Part shown: positions 1 to 8,861 of the stretch, piece by piece
How the letters are laid out: each line of letters opens with the position of its first letter
Position numbering within the stretch: position 1 is the first letter of the stretch
Source: Lachnospiraceae bacterium
GTDB taxonomy: Bacteria > Bacillota > Clostridia > Lachnospirales > Lachnospiraceae
Direction: 5' to 3'
NCBI GenBank assembly: GCA_017474455.1
Contig: JAFVHP010000039.1
Span: 1-50,868 of the forward strand
DNA length: 50,868 bases
Translations under genes and position numbers: made by a program
The notes under the pieces: generated by a model
What the model was told of the DNA's origin: nothing
Database searches by the model: none
Seen by the model: only the letters and a program-made list of their open reading frames with translations

Positions 1-366
1 GGCCTAGACCAGTAAAATGACAATTCAGGCCGACCTTTGGCCTTGTTTTGACGGCCTGACCAAGCAAAACATCAATGCAAGCCGAACGCCGGATTCATAA
101 CGACGGCTTGAGCTAGCAAAATGACAATTCAAGCCGAACCCCAGCCCTAATTCGACGGCCTAGATCAGCAAAATGACAATTCAGGCCGAACTCCGGCCTT
201 ATTCTGACGGCCTGGATCAGCAAAATAACAACGCAGGCCGAACGTCAGCCCTAATTCGACGGCCTGGACCAGCAAAATGACAACGCAGGCCGTACGCCGG
301 CTTCATAACGACGGCTTGAAACAGTAAAATGACAATTCAAGCCGAACCCCAGCCATTCATATTTCC
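1..366. repeat. Seven 52-bp tandem repeats with internal inverted repeats
   Basis: Units begin at 1, 53, 105, 157, 209, 261 and 313, an exact 52-base period with no indels until the last unit degenerates near 350-385. Each unit opens with GGCCTG or GGCTTG and carries the complementary CAGGCC or CAAGCC about 20 bases later, so every unit can form a short hairpin with an A-rich loop (AGCAAAATGACAA-like). Units 3 and 7 change both arms together (GGCTTG with CAAGCC). Unit 2 breaks the pairing and units 1 and 4 have a terminal mismatch. There are no unique spacers, so this is not CRISPR. The array probably continues left of the window. Function unknown. Confidence 0.9.
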
Positions 367-413
367 GACCATAGAATTCAAGCCACAAATTTCCAACCGA
401 AAACTTTGAACCG

Positions 414-540
414 CAGACTACGCAGGTTACACAGACTACGCAGATTACACAGACTACGCAGATTACACAGACTACGCAGATTACGCAGACTACGTAGACT
501 ACACAGGCTACGAGGCTACACAGATCACGAGACTACCGAG
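414..540. repeat. Short tandem repeat, 9/18-bp period
   Basis: An 18-base period made of two related 9-mers, CAGACTACG and CAGATTACA, is clean from about 414 to 500 and decays towards 540. One frame gives an Arg-Leu-His-Leu repeat ORF at 406-588, but it has no ribosome binding site and simply reflects the DNA repeat, so no protein is called. Confidence 0.85.
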
Positions 541-598
541 ACTCCCCAGACCATAAAGATCATTCGTTATGCTCTGACAAGGTTATAATAGCAGTGTC

Positions 599-700
599 AG
601 ACAACATTCCCTGCCAGCCATTATCCGGTCATAAGCCAGCCATAAGCCGGTCATAAACCGGTCATAAGGCAGGCGCAGGCGGTCATAGAGCAGGCATAGC
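599..700. repeat. Degenerate GGTCATAA/GGCAGGCGCA repeats before the first gene
   Basis: Roughly 11-base units of the type CCGGTCATAAG and CCAGCCATAAG occur from about 615 to 668, followed by GGCAGGCGCAGGCG-like units to about 715. A TATAAT lies upstream at about 582, but no convincing -35 pairs with it. The whole of 1-734 contains no gene I can support. Confidence 0.6.
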
Positions 701-734
701 AGGCGCAGGCGCAGACGGAGTACCTGGAGTCCTA

Positions 735-2087
735 ATGAGAATGAAAAAGAAGAAAACATTTGATTTTACAACAGGGCCGATCCTGAAGAACCTGGTGCTG
801 TTTGCAATCCCCCTGATCATATCCTTTACGCTGCAGAATCTGTACAACATGGTCGATATGGTCGTTGTGGGACGGATGATCGGCGAGGAAGCCATCGCAG
901 CGGTGGGGACGACCAGCGGAATATTCATGCTGGTCACGATGTTCATTTCCGGCGCGACGGTCGGTATGTCCGTTGTCGTTTCCCAGTATCTTGGGGCTGG
1001 CGACATGAAAATGGTCAACCGGTCGATCTACACGTCTCTGTATCTGATCATGGCTTTTACGGCCGTGACCAGCGTGCTTGGCGCAGTCTTTACGAGGCAG
1101 CTCCTTATCCTGATCAGGACGCCGGAGAATGTCCTGGCGGATGCGGTCATCTATCTGCGGATCATTTTTATAGGCGAAGCGGCTACTGCTGTTTATAATA
1201 TGGCCAGCCAGCTGATGCGTTCACTGGGTGATTCTCTGACGCCGATGATCATGCTGATCATTGCCAGCGTGCTGAATGTTACGCTTAATATTCTTTTCGT
1301 CGGGCCGCTGCATATGGGCGTGGCCGGCGTCGCGTACGGTACGCTGCTGGCGTCGGCGTTCGCGGCTGTTTCCTGTCTGGTGATCGCCTGGAGGGTGCTG
1401 CCTGTCCTTCGCCCGACGAGGGAAGGCATCCGATTCTCGCCGGATCTGGCGAAGACCGTGATCAGGATCGCGATCCCTTCTTCCCTGCAGTCGTCCATGA
1501 TGTCCATCGGCAATATCTGTATCCAGACCGGTATCAATACTTTCGGGGCGACTTATATGGCTGCATTCAATGCGGCTTCAAAAGTGGATTCCTTCATTTC
1601 CTTCCCGCCGGGCGGGCTGACTAACGGGCTGCAGGTGTTCGTCGGCCAGAACATGGGCGCGAAGCAGCTGGACAGGATCAGGGAGAGTGTACGGAAGACT
1701 TTCTTCGTGCAGCTGTGTTACCACACGGTAACGGGCTTCATTCTCCTGTTGTTCGGAAAGTCCTTTATCCGGATCTTTGTGTCGGACGGGGCTTCGGCGA
1801 TGATCAATATCGGGTATACTTACCTGATCTTTGCCGCCGTCGGCGGCCTGGGCAATGCAGTCAGGGCCCTGATGCTGTCGGCGCTGATCGGAGCCGGCGA
1901 TTCGGAGGCAGCGTTCCGTGCGAGCATAGTCCAGCTGGCAGTGCAGGTCTTCTGCGCGTTTGTCCTGTCCCGGTATCTGGGCTATGTCGGCGTTTTCCTT
2001 GGGACACCGCTCGGCTGGGCTGTCAGCGGTATCTACGGACTGATACGGTACCACAGCGGAAAGTGGGAAGAAAAGGGCGTCGTCTGA
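735..2087 (+). CDS. MATE family multidrug/Na+ antiporter
   Basis: A 450-residue polytopic membrane protein of normal MATE length with about 12 hydrophobic segments. The N-terminal block (FTTGPILKNLVLFAIPLI, then NLYNMVDMVVVGR) is the characteristic MATE opening, repeated in weaker form in the second half (PSSLQSSMMSIGN). MATE proteins export organic cations or drugs in exchange for Na+ or H+; the substrate cannot be read from sequence. A GGAGT lies just upstream and could serve ATG 735 or ATG 741. The stop codon directly abuts the stop codon of the convergent GH3 gene (TGATCA at 2085-2090). Confidence 0.93.
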   Translation: MRMKKKKTFDFTTGPILKNLVLFAIPLIISFTLQNLYNMVDMVVVGRMIGEEAIAAVGTTSGIFMLVTMFISGATVGMSVVVSQYLGAGDMKMVNRSIYTSLYLIMAFTAVTSVLGAVFTRQLLILIRTPENVLADAVIYLRIIFIGEAATAVYNMASQLMRSLGDSLTPMIMLIIASVLNVTLNILFVGPLHMGVAGVAYGTLLASAFAAVSCLVIAWRVLPVLRPTREGIRFSPDLAKTVIRIAIPSSLQSSMMSIGNICIQTGINTFGATYMAAFNAASKVDSFISFPPGGLTNGLQVFVGQNMGAKQLDRIRESVRKTFFVQLCYHTVTGFILLLFGKSFIRIFVSDGASAMINIGYTYLIFAAVGGLGNAVRALMLSALIGAGDSEAAFRASIVQLAVQVFCAFVLSRYLGYVGVFLGTPLGWAVSGIYGLIRYHSGKWEEKGVV

Positions 2088-4775
2088 TCAGTTTTTCCCG
2101 GTTTTCCGGTACCGGACATGCTCCGCATTCATCTTTTTGGCCAGTGCGGCGACGCGCAGGGCATTGGTCAGAAGAGCCTTTCTGTCAAGGGACCCGTCCT
2201 TCAGCGCATTTAAGATATCCTTATAATCTTCTTTTTCACCGGGCATGGCCAGGTCTCCGCCGGCCGCCGCGATCCTTGACGCGCGGGGCGGCGCGTATTT
2301 CGCGCCTTTGCTCAGGATCCCGCGGGCTGTCACCCAGTCTGTCATGACGATCCCCTTAAAACCGAATTCATGCCGCAGAATGTCTTCGATCAGGCCGCGG
2401 TGCTCCGAAGTGTGTGTGCCGTTCAGCAGGTTATATGAAGTCATGAGGGCTGCGGGACTTGAGTACCGGATGCAGAGGTCAAAGCCCCTGAGGTAGATCT
2501 CGCGCATCGCGCGTTCGGTTACGCGGCTGTTGTTATTGTAACGGTTGGTCTCCTGGTTGTTGGCGGCGAAGTGCTTTATGGTCACGCCGCAGCCGGGGTG
2601 CTTCTGCACGCCCCTTGTTACGGCGGCGGCAAAAATGCCGGAGACCAGCGGGTCTTCTGAATAGTATTCAAAGTTGCGGCCGCAGCGGATATCCCGGTGG
2701 ATATTGAGGGCGGGCGCCAGCCACAGGTGTACGCCGAAGCGCTCCATCTCATCGCCGACAATGTCGCCGCAGGCTTCGGCAAGGGCCGGATCCCAGCTCT
2801 GGGCGATGGCTGTGCCGATGGGGATCGCCGTGGCGTACTGCTCGTGAAGAACGGCATCTTTACCGGGCTTTTTTTTGAACAGGCCGATAAGGGCTTTCTG
2901 GAACGGGGAAAGCAGCTCCAGCATGCTCTGGGGGAGGGAATCCTCCATGGAATGCACACCTTTCCGGTCGGTAAAGAAAAGAGGAGAGAGCCGCAGGCCT
3001 GCAGGCCCGTCGGACATGACCAGGGACGGGATGCCTCTGTCCGCAAGCTTACCAGTCGATTCGCCCGCCGCGCCGGCGACTTTCTTACCGGCACTGCCGA
3101 TCAGGCTTAAGGCGCTCGGTGCGTCAGAAAATGCGCCGATATTCAGATAAGCAAGTTCCTTATCCGGCAGACTTTCGATCAGGTCCGTAAGGTGCCGGTC
3201 ACCGGCAGCATCTGCCGGGATCTCGTCGATCTCTTCGGGCGCATTTCCGGCAGGTTCTCCTGAACCTTTCCGGTCAGGTCCCGCAGCGGTCTCTGTGCAG
3301 ATGTTTTCCGTATATGCGGCGCAAAAGACCGCGGGATCGACGCAGATGACCGGGATGCCGCCGGGAACAGTTAAAGAGCCGGGCTGCAGAGCCTTTTCTT
3401 TTTCCGGTCTCCAGGGGATAAATCCCGCATCTCCCAGGACGTTTTTGCACTTGCGCAGTATGATGCGCCCGCCATCGACAGCGTCTTCATTCCCGCCGAT
3501 CCTTATAACGGCGCAGATAACGGTATCCCTGCTGCTGGTACCCAGGCGCAGCAGATAATCTCCCCTGTCCAGGAACCAGCAGGCGGTCTTACCGTCGTAG
3601 GAAGAAAGGTCGGAGAGATGGAAGGAGAGCTTCAGTTCCGTACTTTCGCCCGGGGTAAGCTCCGGCGTCTTGGCAAAGGCGGCCAGTGTCTGGTAAGGCA
3701 TGTTCAGCGTGCGTGCGGGAGGGGAGACATAGAGCTGCAGGGTCTCCCTGCCGGCGAAGCTTCCTGTGTTTTTCACAGCAGCGCTGACAGTGACAAGATC
3801 GCTGTTCCCGAAGGCGGAAGGCCCGGTAAGACCGGTAAAGCCGGTAAGGCCGGTGTCCTCATCCGGAAGGGCGATACCCGCTTCTCCGGGTAAAAATGAG
3901 AATGTTGTATACCCCAGCCCGAAGCCGAATGGGAAGAGCGGCTTTTTGCCGACTGAATCAAAGTACCGGTAGCCGACATAGATATCTTCGGTATAGCAGG
4001 TGTCGTCGGCATTTCCGAAATCACCGATATCGCAGTAATCCTCCCAGGCGGTCCAGGTCGTCGTCAGTTTGCCGGAAGGGTACGCTTTGCCCAGCAGAAG
4101 GTCTGCCAGGACATTGCCTGTATCGATGCCCAGCTGGGAGAGTACAAGGATATTGCCGACAGCCTCCAGAGGGGAAAGGTCCACCGGACCTCCCGTATTC
4201 AGGACCAGCAGGAACCGTCTGTACAGGCTGTTAATGGCGAGGATGTCACGAAGTTCGCTCCTGCCGGGAAGGATGTCCCCAGGGTCGGACTGCCTGTCGG
4301 CGCCTTCGCCGGATATGCGCGAGAGCACGTAAACGGCAGTATCGCAGCCGGCATTCGTGACGGGCAGGTCGTATTCCGGATGGGGCATGACTTTGCCCAT
4401 GCCTTCCAGGAGGGCGAGAGTATGTTTTTTCTTCGCGCTTTCCCTTATACCGCGGAGGAAGTCTTCGTGTGCCCGGTCAAGGACTGCGTCATAGCCGTCG
4501 AGCCAGTCGGAAGTGGCAATGGTAAAGCCGGCTTCCTTCAGTCCCTCTTCCACATTGACAAAAGTCCGCGTATTGACTTCTCCCGATCCTGTACCGCCCA
4601 TCACTGTATGGCGAGCGCCGTTTCCGTACAGCGCGACCGGACAGGGGCTTTCCAGCGGGAAGTCACCGGCGGACTTAAGGAGCACTGTGCATTCCGGCGC
4701 CAGTTTGCGCACAAGCAGGCGGTGCTCGGTCTCATATGGCTGGATCTGGTGAAGAAAGTTCTGCTGTGTGTCCAT
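2088..4775 (-). CDS. Glycoside hydrolase family 3, swapped domain order (beta-glucosidase-like)
   Basis: 895 residues. The usual GH3 C-terminal alpha/beta sandwich comes first (about residues 1-280), then a fibronectin III-like domain (about 315-430), a linker, and last the (beta/alpha)8 domain (about 530-870). The barrel carries SLVMSDGPAGLR, the substrate-binding KHFAANNQE motif and the nucleophile region GIVMTDW with Asp813. GH3 enzymes release terminal beta-linked sugars with retention; this inverted arrangement is known from rumen and gut Clostridia beta-glucosidases. There is no signal peptide, so it is probably cytoplasmic. The start has GAGGA seven bases upstream. It lies 62 bases after the SGNH gene and is probably in the same operon. 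Exact sugar specificity is not visible. Confidence 0.9.
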   Translation of the reverse strand: MDTQQNFLHQIQPYETEHRLLVRKLAPECTVLLKSAGDFPLESPCPVALYGNGARHTVMGGTGSGEVNTRTFVNVEEGLKEAGFTIATSDWLDGYDAVLDRAHEDFLRGIRESAKKKHTLALLEGMGKVMPHPEYDLPVTNAGCDTAVYVLSRISGEGADRQSDPGDILPGRSELRDILAINSLYRRFLLVLNTGGPVDLSPLEAVGNILVLSQLGIDTGNVLADLLLGKAYPSGKLTTTWTAWEDYCDIGDFGNADDTCYTEDIYVGYRYFDSVGKKPLFPFGFGLGYTTFSFLPGEAGIALPDEDTGLTGFTGLTGPSAFGNSDLVTVSAAVKNTGSFAGRETLQLYVSPPARTLNMPYQTLAAFAKTPELTPGESTELKLSFHLSDLSSYDGKTACWFLDRGDYLLRLGTSSRDTVICAVIRIGGNEDAVDGGRIILRKCKNVLGDAGFIPWRPEKEKALQPGSLTVPGGIPVICVDPAVFCAAYTENICTETAAGPDRKGSGEPAGNAPEEIDEIPADAAGDRHLTDLIESLPDKELAYLNIGAFSDAPSALSLIGSAGKKVAGAAGESTGKLADRGIPSLVMSDGPAGLRLSPLFFTDRKGVHSMEDSLPQSMLELLSPFQKALIGLFKKKPGKDAVLHEQYATAIPIGTAIAQSWDPALAEACGDIVGDEMERFGVHLWLAPALNIHRDIRCGRNFEYYSEDPLVSGIFAAAVTRGVQKHPGCGVTIKHFAANNQETNRYNNNSRVTERAMREIYLRGFDLCIRYSSPAALMTSYNLLNGTHTSEHRGLIEDILRHEFGFKGIVMTDWVTARGILSKGAKYAPPRASRIAAAGGDLAMPGEKEDYKDILNALKDGSLDRKALLTNALRVAALAKKMNAEHVRYRKTGKN

Positions 4776-4837
4776 ATTTCATTCCTCAACTCTGAATTGA
4801 AATAGAAATAGAAGTGCTGCCGTTGCGAACAGAAAAG

Positions 4838-6346
4838 TCAGCGCATGAATCCTTCCGGGCTCACGACGACCGAATCGATGACACGCCGGAGAACGGGATC
4901 ATAGACGACGATATTCAGGCCCGCGTGGTGCAGGGGCGCCCGGTCTTTGCCGTCGACGTCGATCAGGTCGAAGTCGACGATCTTATAGTCCCCGCTGCGG
5001 ACCGTGTAAAATGTCCGGTGCCCGCGGATACTGCCGGAAACGGTCAGGGGGCCTTTATTTGTTTCCTCGACCGGCCTTTCACCGGGTTCAAGGACAGCGA
5101 TATAGCTATGCCCTGAGCGGTCCGTCATGTCGATACGCAGCCCCAGGGCCTGCATTTTTTCAAAGATCTCCGGAGTATAGAGTGAAGCGATATCAAAGAA
5201 GGAAGTCATGAAGACCACGTCTTCGCAGTCCTTTAAAAGGTCCAGGTAGCCGGCCAGGTCGGAAGTGTTGACCAGACGGGCGTTCTGGAGGATATGGTCA
5301 TGGTAGCTGCGGGTCTCTTCATATTGTATGTCTTTTGATCCTTTAACGCCGACTATGTCCGCAAGGACCCTGCCGATGAAGAGGCTGGTCTTCTGCGCGC
5401 CGAAGATGTTCTGGTGCTGTATCGTATTTTCTTCAGGGAGTACGGCGCCGATGCCGTTGTAGTATTCAGGCATGCCAAGGTTCAGGTACAGCAGTCCGTG
5501 GCGGGAAGCAAAGGCGTTAAGGCTGCTGTCCAGCGCGTCGTCCATGTTGGTGCCGGGGAGACTGCAGAGGATCAGCGTGATGCCGTTTTCCCTGCATAAA
5601 CCGGCGATCTTATCCATATATTCGGCAGTGACAGGATCGAAGGTATAGGCGGTCTGTATACTGCCGGGGATAAAGGGATCGAAGCGTTCCGGGCCGGGCT
5701 CGGTGATCACGCCGAAGCCTTTGAGCGGCGCATATGCATATTCGGAGCGGACAAGGTCTGCTTCGGTCAGCTCCTTCCAGCGCGTATGGTATCGCAGGTT
5801 GGTGAAGTAAAAGCTTAAGGCGGACTGGGACGGATCCAGCCGGCAGAGCTCCCTGACGGCTTCCATCTTCACAGGAGAGAGGCGCATGGGATCAAGACAT
5901 TTGCGGATGAATGCGTCCTCTGTGTTGATGGCGCTTCCCGGATGCATCGTGTACAGGAAGTGGCTGTCCAGGACGACTGCCTGGGGCGACTGGCTGCGCA
6001 GTGCTTCCTTCAGCCAGTAATAACTTAAGAAGGCGCTTTGCTGTTCACTGCCGAGGTTATAGCTGCGGATGCCGTATTCATCGTAGATCGTCTGCGGGTC
6101 GAAGGCATTCTCCACTACACTGGAACCCAGAAAGAGCACGTCGACGGAATCCCGTTCCATCTTGTAGAACTGGAAATAGGAAGAAGTCATCGGCCAGGAA
6201 GGATTGCTTTCGTCCGTGAATTTGGGCAGCAGCGCCTGGTTGATCAGACCCAGTGAGACGATCAGCAGGAAGAGGAAGAGGATACACCGCAGTATGGACA
6301 GAAATGTTTTAAAGGGCTGTTTTGACAGAGGTCTCTGCCTGCTCAT
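4838..6346 (-). CDS. SGNH/GDSL-like membrane-anchored protein, MBOAT partner
   Basis: 502 residues from ATG 6346. That start is chosen because GGAGGT sits 6-11 bases upstream and it begins 2 bases after the MBOAT stop; the longer ORF to 6553 would overlap the MBOAT gene. One N-terminal membrane segment (about residues 13-36) is followed by an extracytoplasmic domain with an SGNH-like block I (DVLFLGSSVVEN) and a DSHFLY segment, resembling DltD/AlgX/AlgJ-type partners of MBOAT acyltransferases. Such pairs add acyl (often acetyl) groups to cell-surface polymers. The C-terminal 120 residues look like a separate beta-rich domain. The polymer modified is unknown. Confidence 0.75.
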   Translation of the reverse strand: MSRQRPLSKQPFKTFLSILRCILFLFLLIVSLGLINQALLPKFTDESNPSWPMTSSYFQFYKMERDSVDVLFLGSSVVENAFDPQTIYDEYGIRSYNLGSEQQSAFLSYYWLKEALRSQSPQAVVLDSHFLYTMHPGSAINTEDAFIRKCLDPMRLSPVKMEAVRELCRLDPSQSALSFYFTNLRYHTRWKELTEADLVRSEYAYAPLKGFGVITEPGPERFDPFIPGSIQTAYTFDPVTAEYMDKIAGLCRENGITLILCSLPGTNMDDALDSSLNAFASRHGLLYLNLGMPEYYNGIGAVLPEENTIQHQNIFGAQKTSLFIGRVLADIVGVKGSKDIQYEETRSYHDHILQNARLVNTSDLAGYLDLLKDCEDVVFMTSFFDIASLYTPEIFEKMQALGLRIDMTDRSGHSYIAVLEPGERPVEETNKGPLTVSGSIRGHRTFYTVRSGDYKIVDFDLIDVDGKDRAPLHHAGLNIVVYDPVLRRVIDSVVVSPEGFMR

Positions 6347-6348
6347 TA

Positions 6349-7842
6349 TCAGAAACCTCCGTATATGAAATCGCCGGTGGAAAAACCGGTGCCGTAGGAA
6401 CCGAAGATCCAGATCGCCCAGATCACGCAAAGGTAGATCAGCCAGCGCAGGGGAAGGCGCCTCGTCTGTACCCAGCTGCTGACAGCATGGCCCCGTTCCT
6501 TCGCAAAACTTACGAAGAACAGCACCGCGACGGAAAGGAGCAGTACGATCCATTCCTTGCCGTCCATGATCAGCCAGAACAGGGAATCATTCAAAAAGAT
6601 CCAGGGGCTGGGATCGGTAAAGATGGATCTCAGCATAAAAGCACCCTGCCGGATCGAATCCGCACGGAAAAAGATCCATGCGGCACTCACCAGGAGGAAG
6701 GTCAGGATACGCCGGATACCGGCTGAAACAGCCGGAACTTTCCCGAACAGACGCTTCCACAGTGCCGGGACAATTTCGCCCAGTATCTGGAAGAGGGCGT
6801 GCAGCAGGCCCCAGAACAGGAAATGCACCCCGTTGCCGTGCCAGAAGCCACTGACAAGGAACGTGATCAGAAGGAAAAGATACCTGGCGGCTTTTCCTTT
6901 TCTGTTCCCGCCCAGCGGGATGTAGATATAGTCCCTGAGCCATGTTGAAAGGGTGATATGCCATCTGCGCCAGAATTCTTTGACGGACTGCGCAAAATAA
7001 GGACGGGCGAAATTTTCGTCCAGCGTGATGCCGAAGCACCTGGCCATGCCCTGGGACATTTTAACGCAGGCCTGGAAATCGGCGTACAGCTGGATACTGT
7101 ACAGTAAAGCTGCCAGCAGGTAGAAGCCGCCGTTGTAGACCTGATAATGGTCAAACACTTCATTGACGACGATGCCTGCCTTGTCTGCGATCATCAGCTT
7201 CAGGAAAAATCCCCACAGCGTAAGCCGGATGCCCTGCATGATATTTTCCATATCGAAGGCGTGCCCTTCGTACAGCTGTGCCCCGAGTCTGTTAAAGCGC
7301 GGGATCGGTCCCTGGATGATCTGGGGGAAAAACGAAATATAGAGGGCGTATCTGAGCGGGTTCTTTTCGGCCCGTATCCTGCCTTTTGCGATGTCTGCCA
7401 GGTAGGAGACGGCCTGCAGTGTGTAGAACGAAAGCCCGGCCGGCAAAAGGAGCCCGGAGAAAGTCACACCTGGGATAAAGTACAGGCATTTGGTCCCGGC
7501 AAGGGGCAGCGCGGTAAGGACGATCCCCAAAGTCAGAAGGACGCGGCCTTTTGCGGATCCGGTCCCGACATTTCCGGTCCCGTCGATTTCAGTCCTGCCG
7601 TTTTCCGGACCGGCCGCCTGCCTCTCCAGCAGCCTCGAAAACAGGTAGCTTACCGCGATCGATGCCGCGAACCAGACAAGCTGAAGCGGTGCTGCGGAAA
7701 CGGATACATAGAAAAAACAGCTGGCGGCAAGGAGCACGGCCCAGCGCAGCTTTTTCGGAAAGCAGTAGTATAAAACACAGCACGCGGCCAGAAAAATATA
7801 GAAGGCGAGGGTGCCGTAACGCAAAGATATAGCGGGTATCAT
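6349..7842 (-). CDS. MBOAT family O-acyltransferase
   Basis: 497 residues from ATG 7842, beginning MIPAISLRYGTLAF. Upstream in-frame codons to 7953 look non-coding, and an AGGGG lies close to 7842. It has multiple membrane segments and the MBOAT core: WRRWHITLSTWLRDYIYIPL, then FLVSGFWHGNGVHF with the invariant His. Family members (DltB, AlgI, PatA) move acyl groups across the membrane onto teichoic acid, alginate or peptidoglycan. The gene is followed after 2 bases by the SGNH-like gene, the classical two-part acyltransferase arrangement. No dltA or dltC is present, so D-alanylation is less likely than O-acetylation of a polysaccharide. Confidence 0.92.
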   Translation of the reverse strand: MIPAISLRYGTLAFYIFLAACCVLYYCFPKKLRWAVLLAASCFFYVSVSAAPLQLVWFAASIAVSYLFSRLLERQAAGPENGRTEIDGTGNVGTGSAKGRVLLTLGIVLTALPLAGTKCLYFIPGVTFSGLLLPAGLSFYTLQAVSYLADIAKGRIRAEKNPLRYALYISFFPQIIQGPIPRFNRLGAQLYEGHAFDMENIMQGIRLTLWGFFLKLMIADKAGIVVNEVFDHYQVYNGGFYLLAALLYSIQLYADFQACVKMSQGMARCFGITLDENFARPYFAQSVKEFWRRWHITLSTWLRDYIYIPLGGNRKGKAARYLFLLITFLVSGFWHGNGVHFLFWGLLHALFQILGEIVPALWKRLFGKVPAVSAGIRRILTFLLVSAAWIFFRADSIRQGAFMLRSIFTDPSPWIFLNDSLFWLIMDGKEWIVLLLSVAVLFFVSFAKERGHAVSSWVQTRRLPLRWLIYLCVIWAIWIFGSYGTGFSTGDFIYGGF

Positions 7843-7917
7843 GCCCCTATTGTAATGGAAATCCGGGCAGAAGTCTTTATAAAAATAAACGGCTGGCTGA
7901 CGGTATAGGATTCGTTC

Positions 7918-7923
7918 TATAAT
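7918..7923 (+). promoter_or_regulatory. Probable -10 element for the phosphatase gene
   Basis: A perfect TATAAT lies about 50 bases upstream of the phosphatase start. No good -35 is visible at 16-18 bases (GGCTGA/GCTGAC at best), so the call rests on the -10 alone. Confidence 0.35.
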
Positions 7924-7971
7924 CAGTAGAAGAATACAGAACATCTTAAGCATGGAGTAGGAGTAAGGAAT

Positions 7972-8754
7972 ATGAAGCGGGACGGAAGAAGGATCCTGTT
8001 CGAAGGTATCGTGAACTGCCGGGATCTCGGCGGGATAAAGAACTCGGAAGGCGCTGTGATAAGGGAAGGGATGCTTCTGCGCTCAGCCCATCTTGCCCGG
8101 GCAACTGAGCAGGATGCAAAGGATCTTTCGGAAGGGTTCGGGCTTTCAAAGATTATCGACCTGCGGAACAGGCAGGAACAATACGAACTGGCGGACCGCG
8201 AGATCCCTGGCGCGGAACATGTGGACTGCGCGATACTGGAAGAAGCACTGGCCGGCATCACCCATGAGGATACCCGCCCGCCTTATGAAAAGTATCCGCC
8301 GATGGGCGATATGTATATTGCGCTCATCGCTGAGCCGGCACCGGCCAGGAATATGGCAAAGGCCGTCCGCATGATCATTGACCATGACTACCGGAAAGGC
8401 CCGGTTTTGTGGCACTGTTTCGGCGGCAAGGACCGCTGCGGGGTGGCGGCGGCGCTCATCCTGGATATACTGGGCGTCCCTTATGAAGAGATCAGGGACG
8501 ATTATATGATGACGAATATCACCGCAGCGAAAACTGCCGCGGCGGAAGTGGAACAGGTATTGGCCAGGGGAGGTTCTCAGAGGGAAGCCGATTTTGTGTA
8601 CCAGGCCAATATCGCCTCCGAAGATTACCTGGACAACGCCTTCAGGGCACTGGACGAAAACTATGTGAATGCGGAAAACTTCATCAGGACGATGACCGGC
8701 GCTTCGGAGGAAGAGTTTACGCGTTTTCGGGAAGAGGTCCTTGAGTGGTCATAG
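7972..8754 (+). CDS. Tyrosine-protein phosphatase (Y_phosphatase3 family)
   Basis: 260 residues. The P-loop HCFGGKDRC gives the C(X)5R signature with Cys149 and Arg155, and Asp in GGKDR fits the bacterial dual-specificity/IphP-like family. The N-terminal block NCRDLGGIKNSEGAVIREGMLLRSAHL is also typical of that family. It may hydrolyse phosphotyrosine, phosphoserine or phosphoinositides; the substrate is unknown. GTAAGGA precedes the start. It is divergent from the MBOAT operon and followed by a sugar-transferase-like gene, so a link to surface polysaccharide control is possible but only inferred. Confidence 0.88.
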   Translation: MKRDGRRILFEGIVNCRDLGGIKNSEGAVIREGMLLRSAHLARATEQDAKDLSEGFGLSKIIDLRNRQEQYELADREIPGAEHVDCAILEEALAGITHEDTRPPYEKYPPMGDMYIALIAEPAPARNMAKAVRMIIDHDYRKGPVLWHCFGGKDRCGVAAALILDILGVPYEEIRDDYMMTNITAAKTAAAEVEQVLARGGSQREADFVYQANIASEDYLDNAFRALDENYVNAENFIRTMTGASEEEFTRFREEVLEWS

Positions 8755-8861
8755 ACCCGGTATTGTTTTATAATGCAGTTTAACGTGACCGGATGGATCC
8801 GTGCCCGGCAGGGCCGAGGAATGACGCCGGCATGAAATAACGATATGGAGATCCTGAAAGT

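Noticed and set aside
1-366. Possible CRISPR array
   Set aside because: The period is exact but there are no distinct spacers between conserved repeats; the whole unit is conserved, so it is a tandem repeat.
406-588. Arg-Leu-His repeat ORF of 60 residues
   Set aside because: It is a readout of the 18-bp DNA repeat in one frame, with no ribosome binding site and no recognisable fold.
4838-6553. Longer version of the SGNH-like protein starting at 6553
   Set aside because: It would overlap the MBOAT coding region by 200 bases; ATG 6346 has a proper ribosome binding site.
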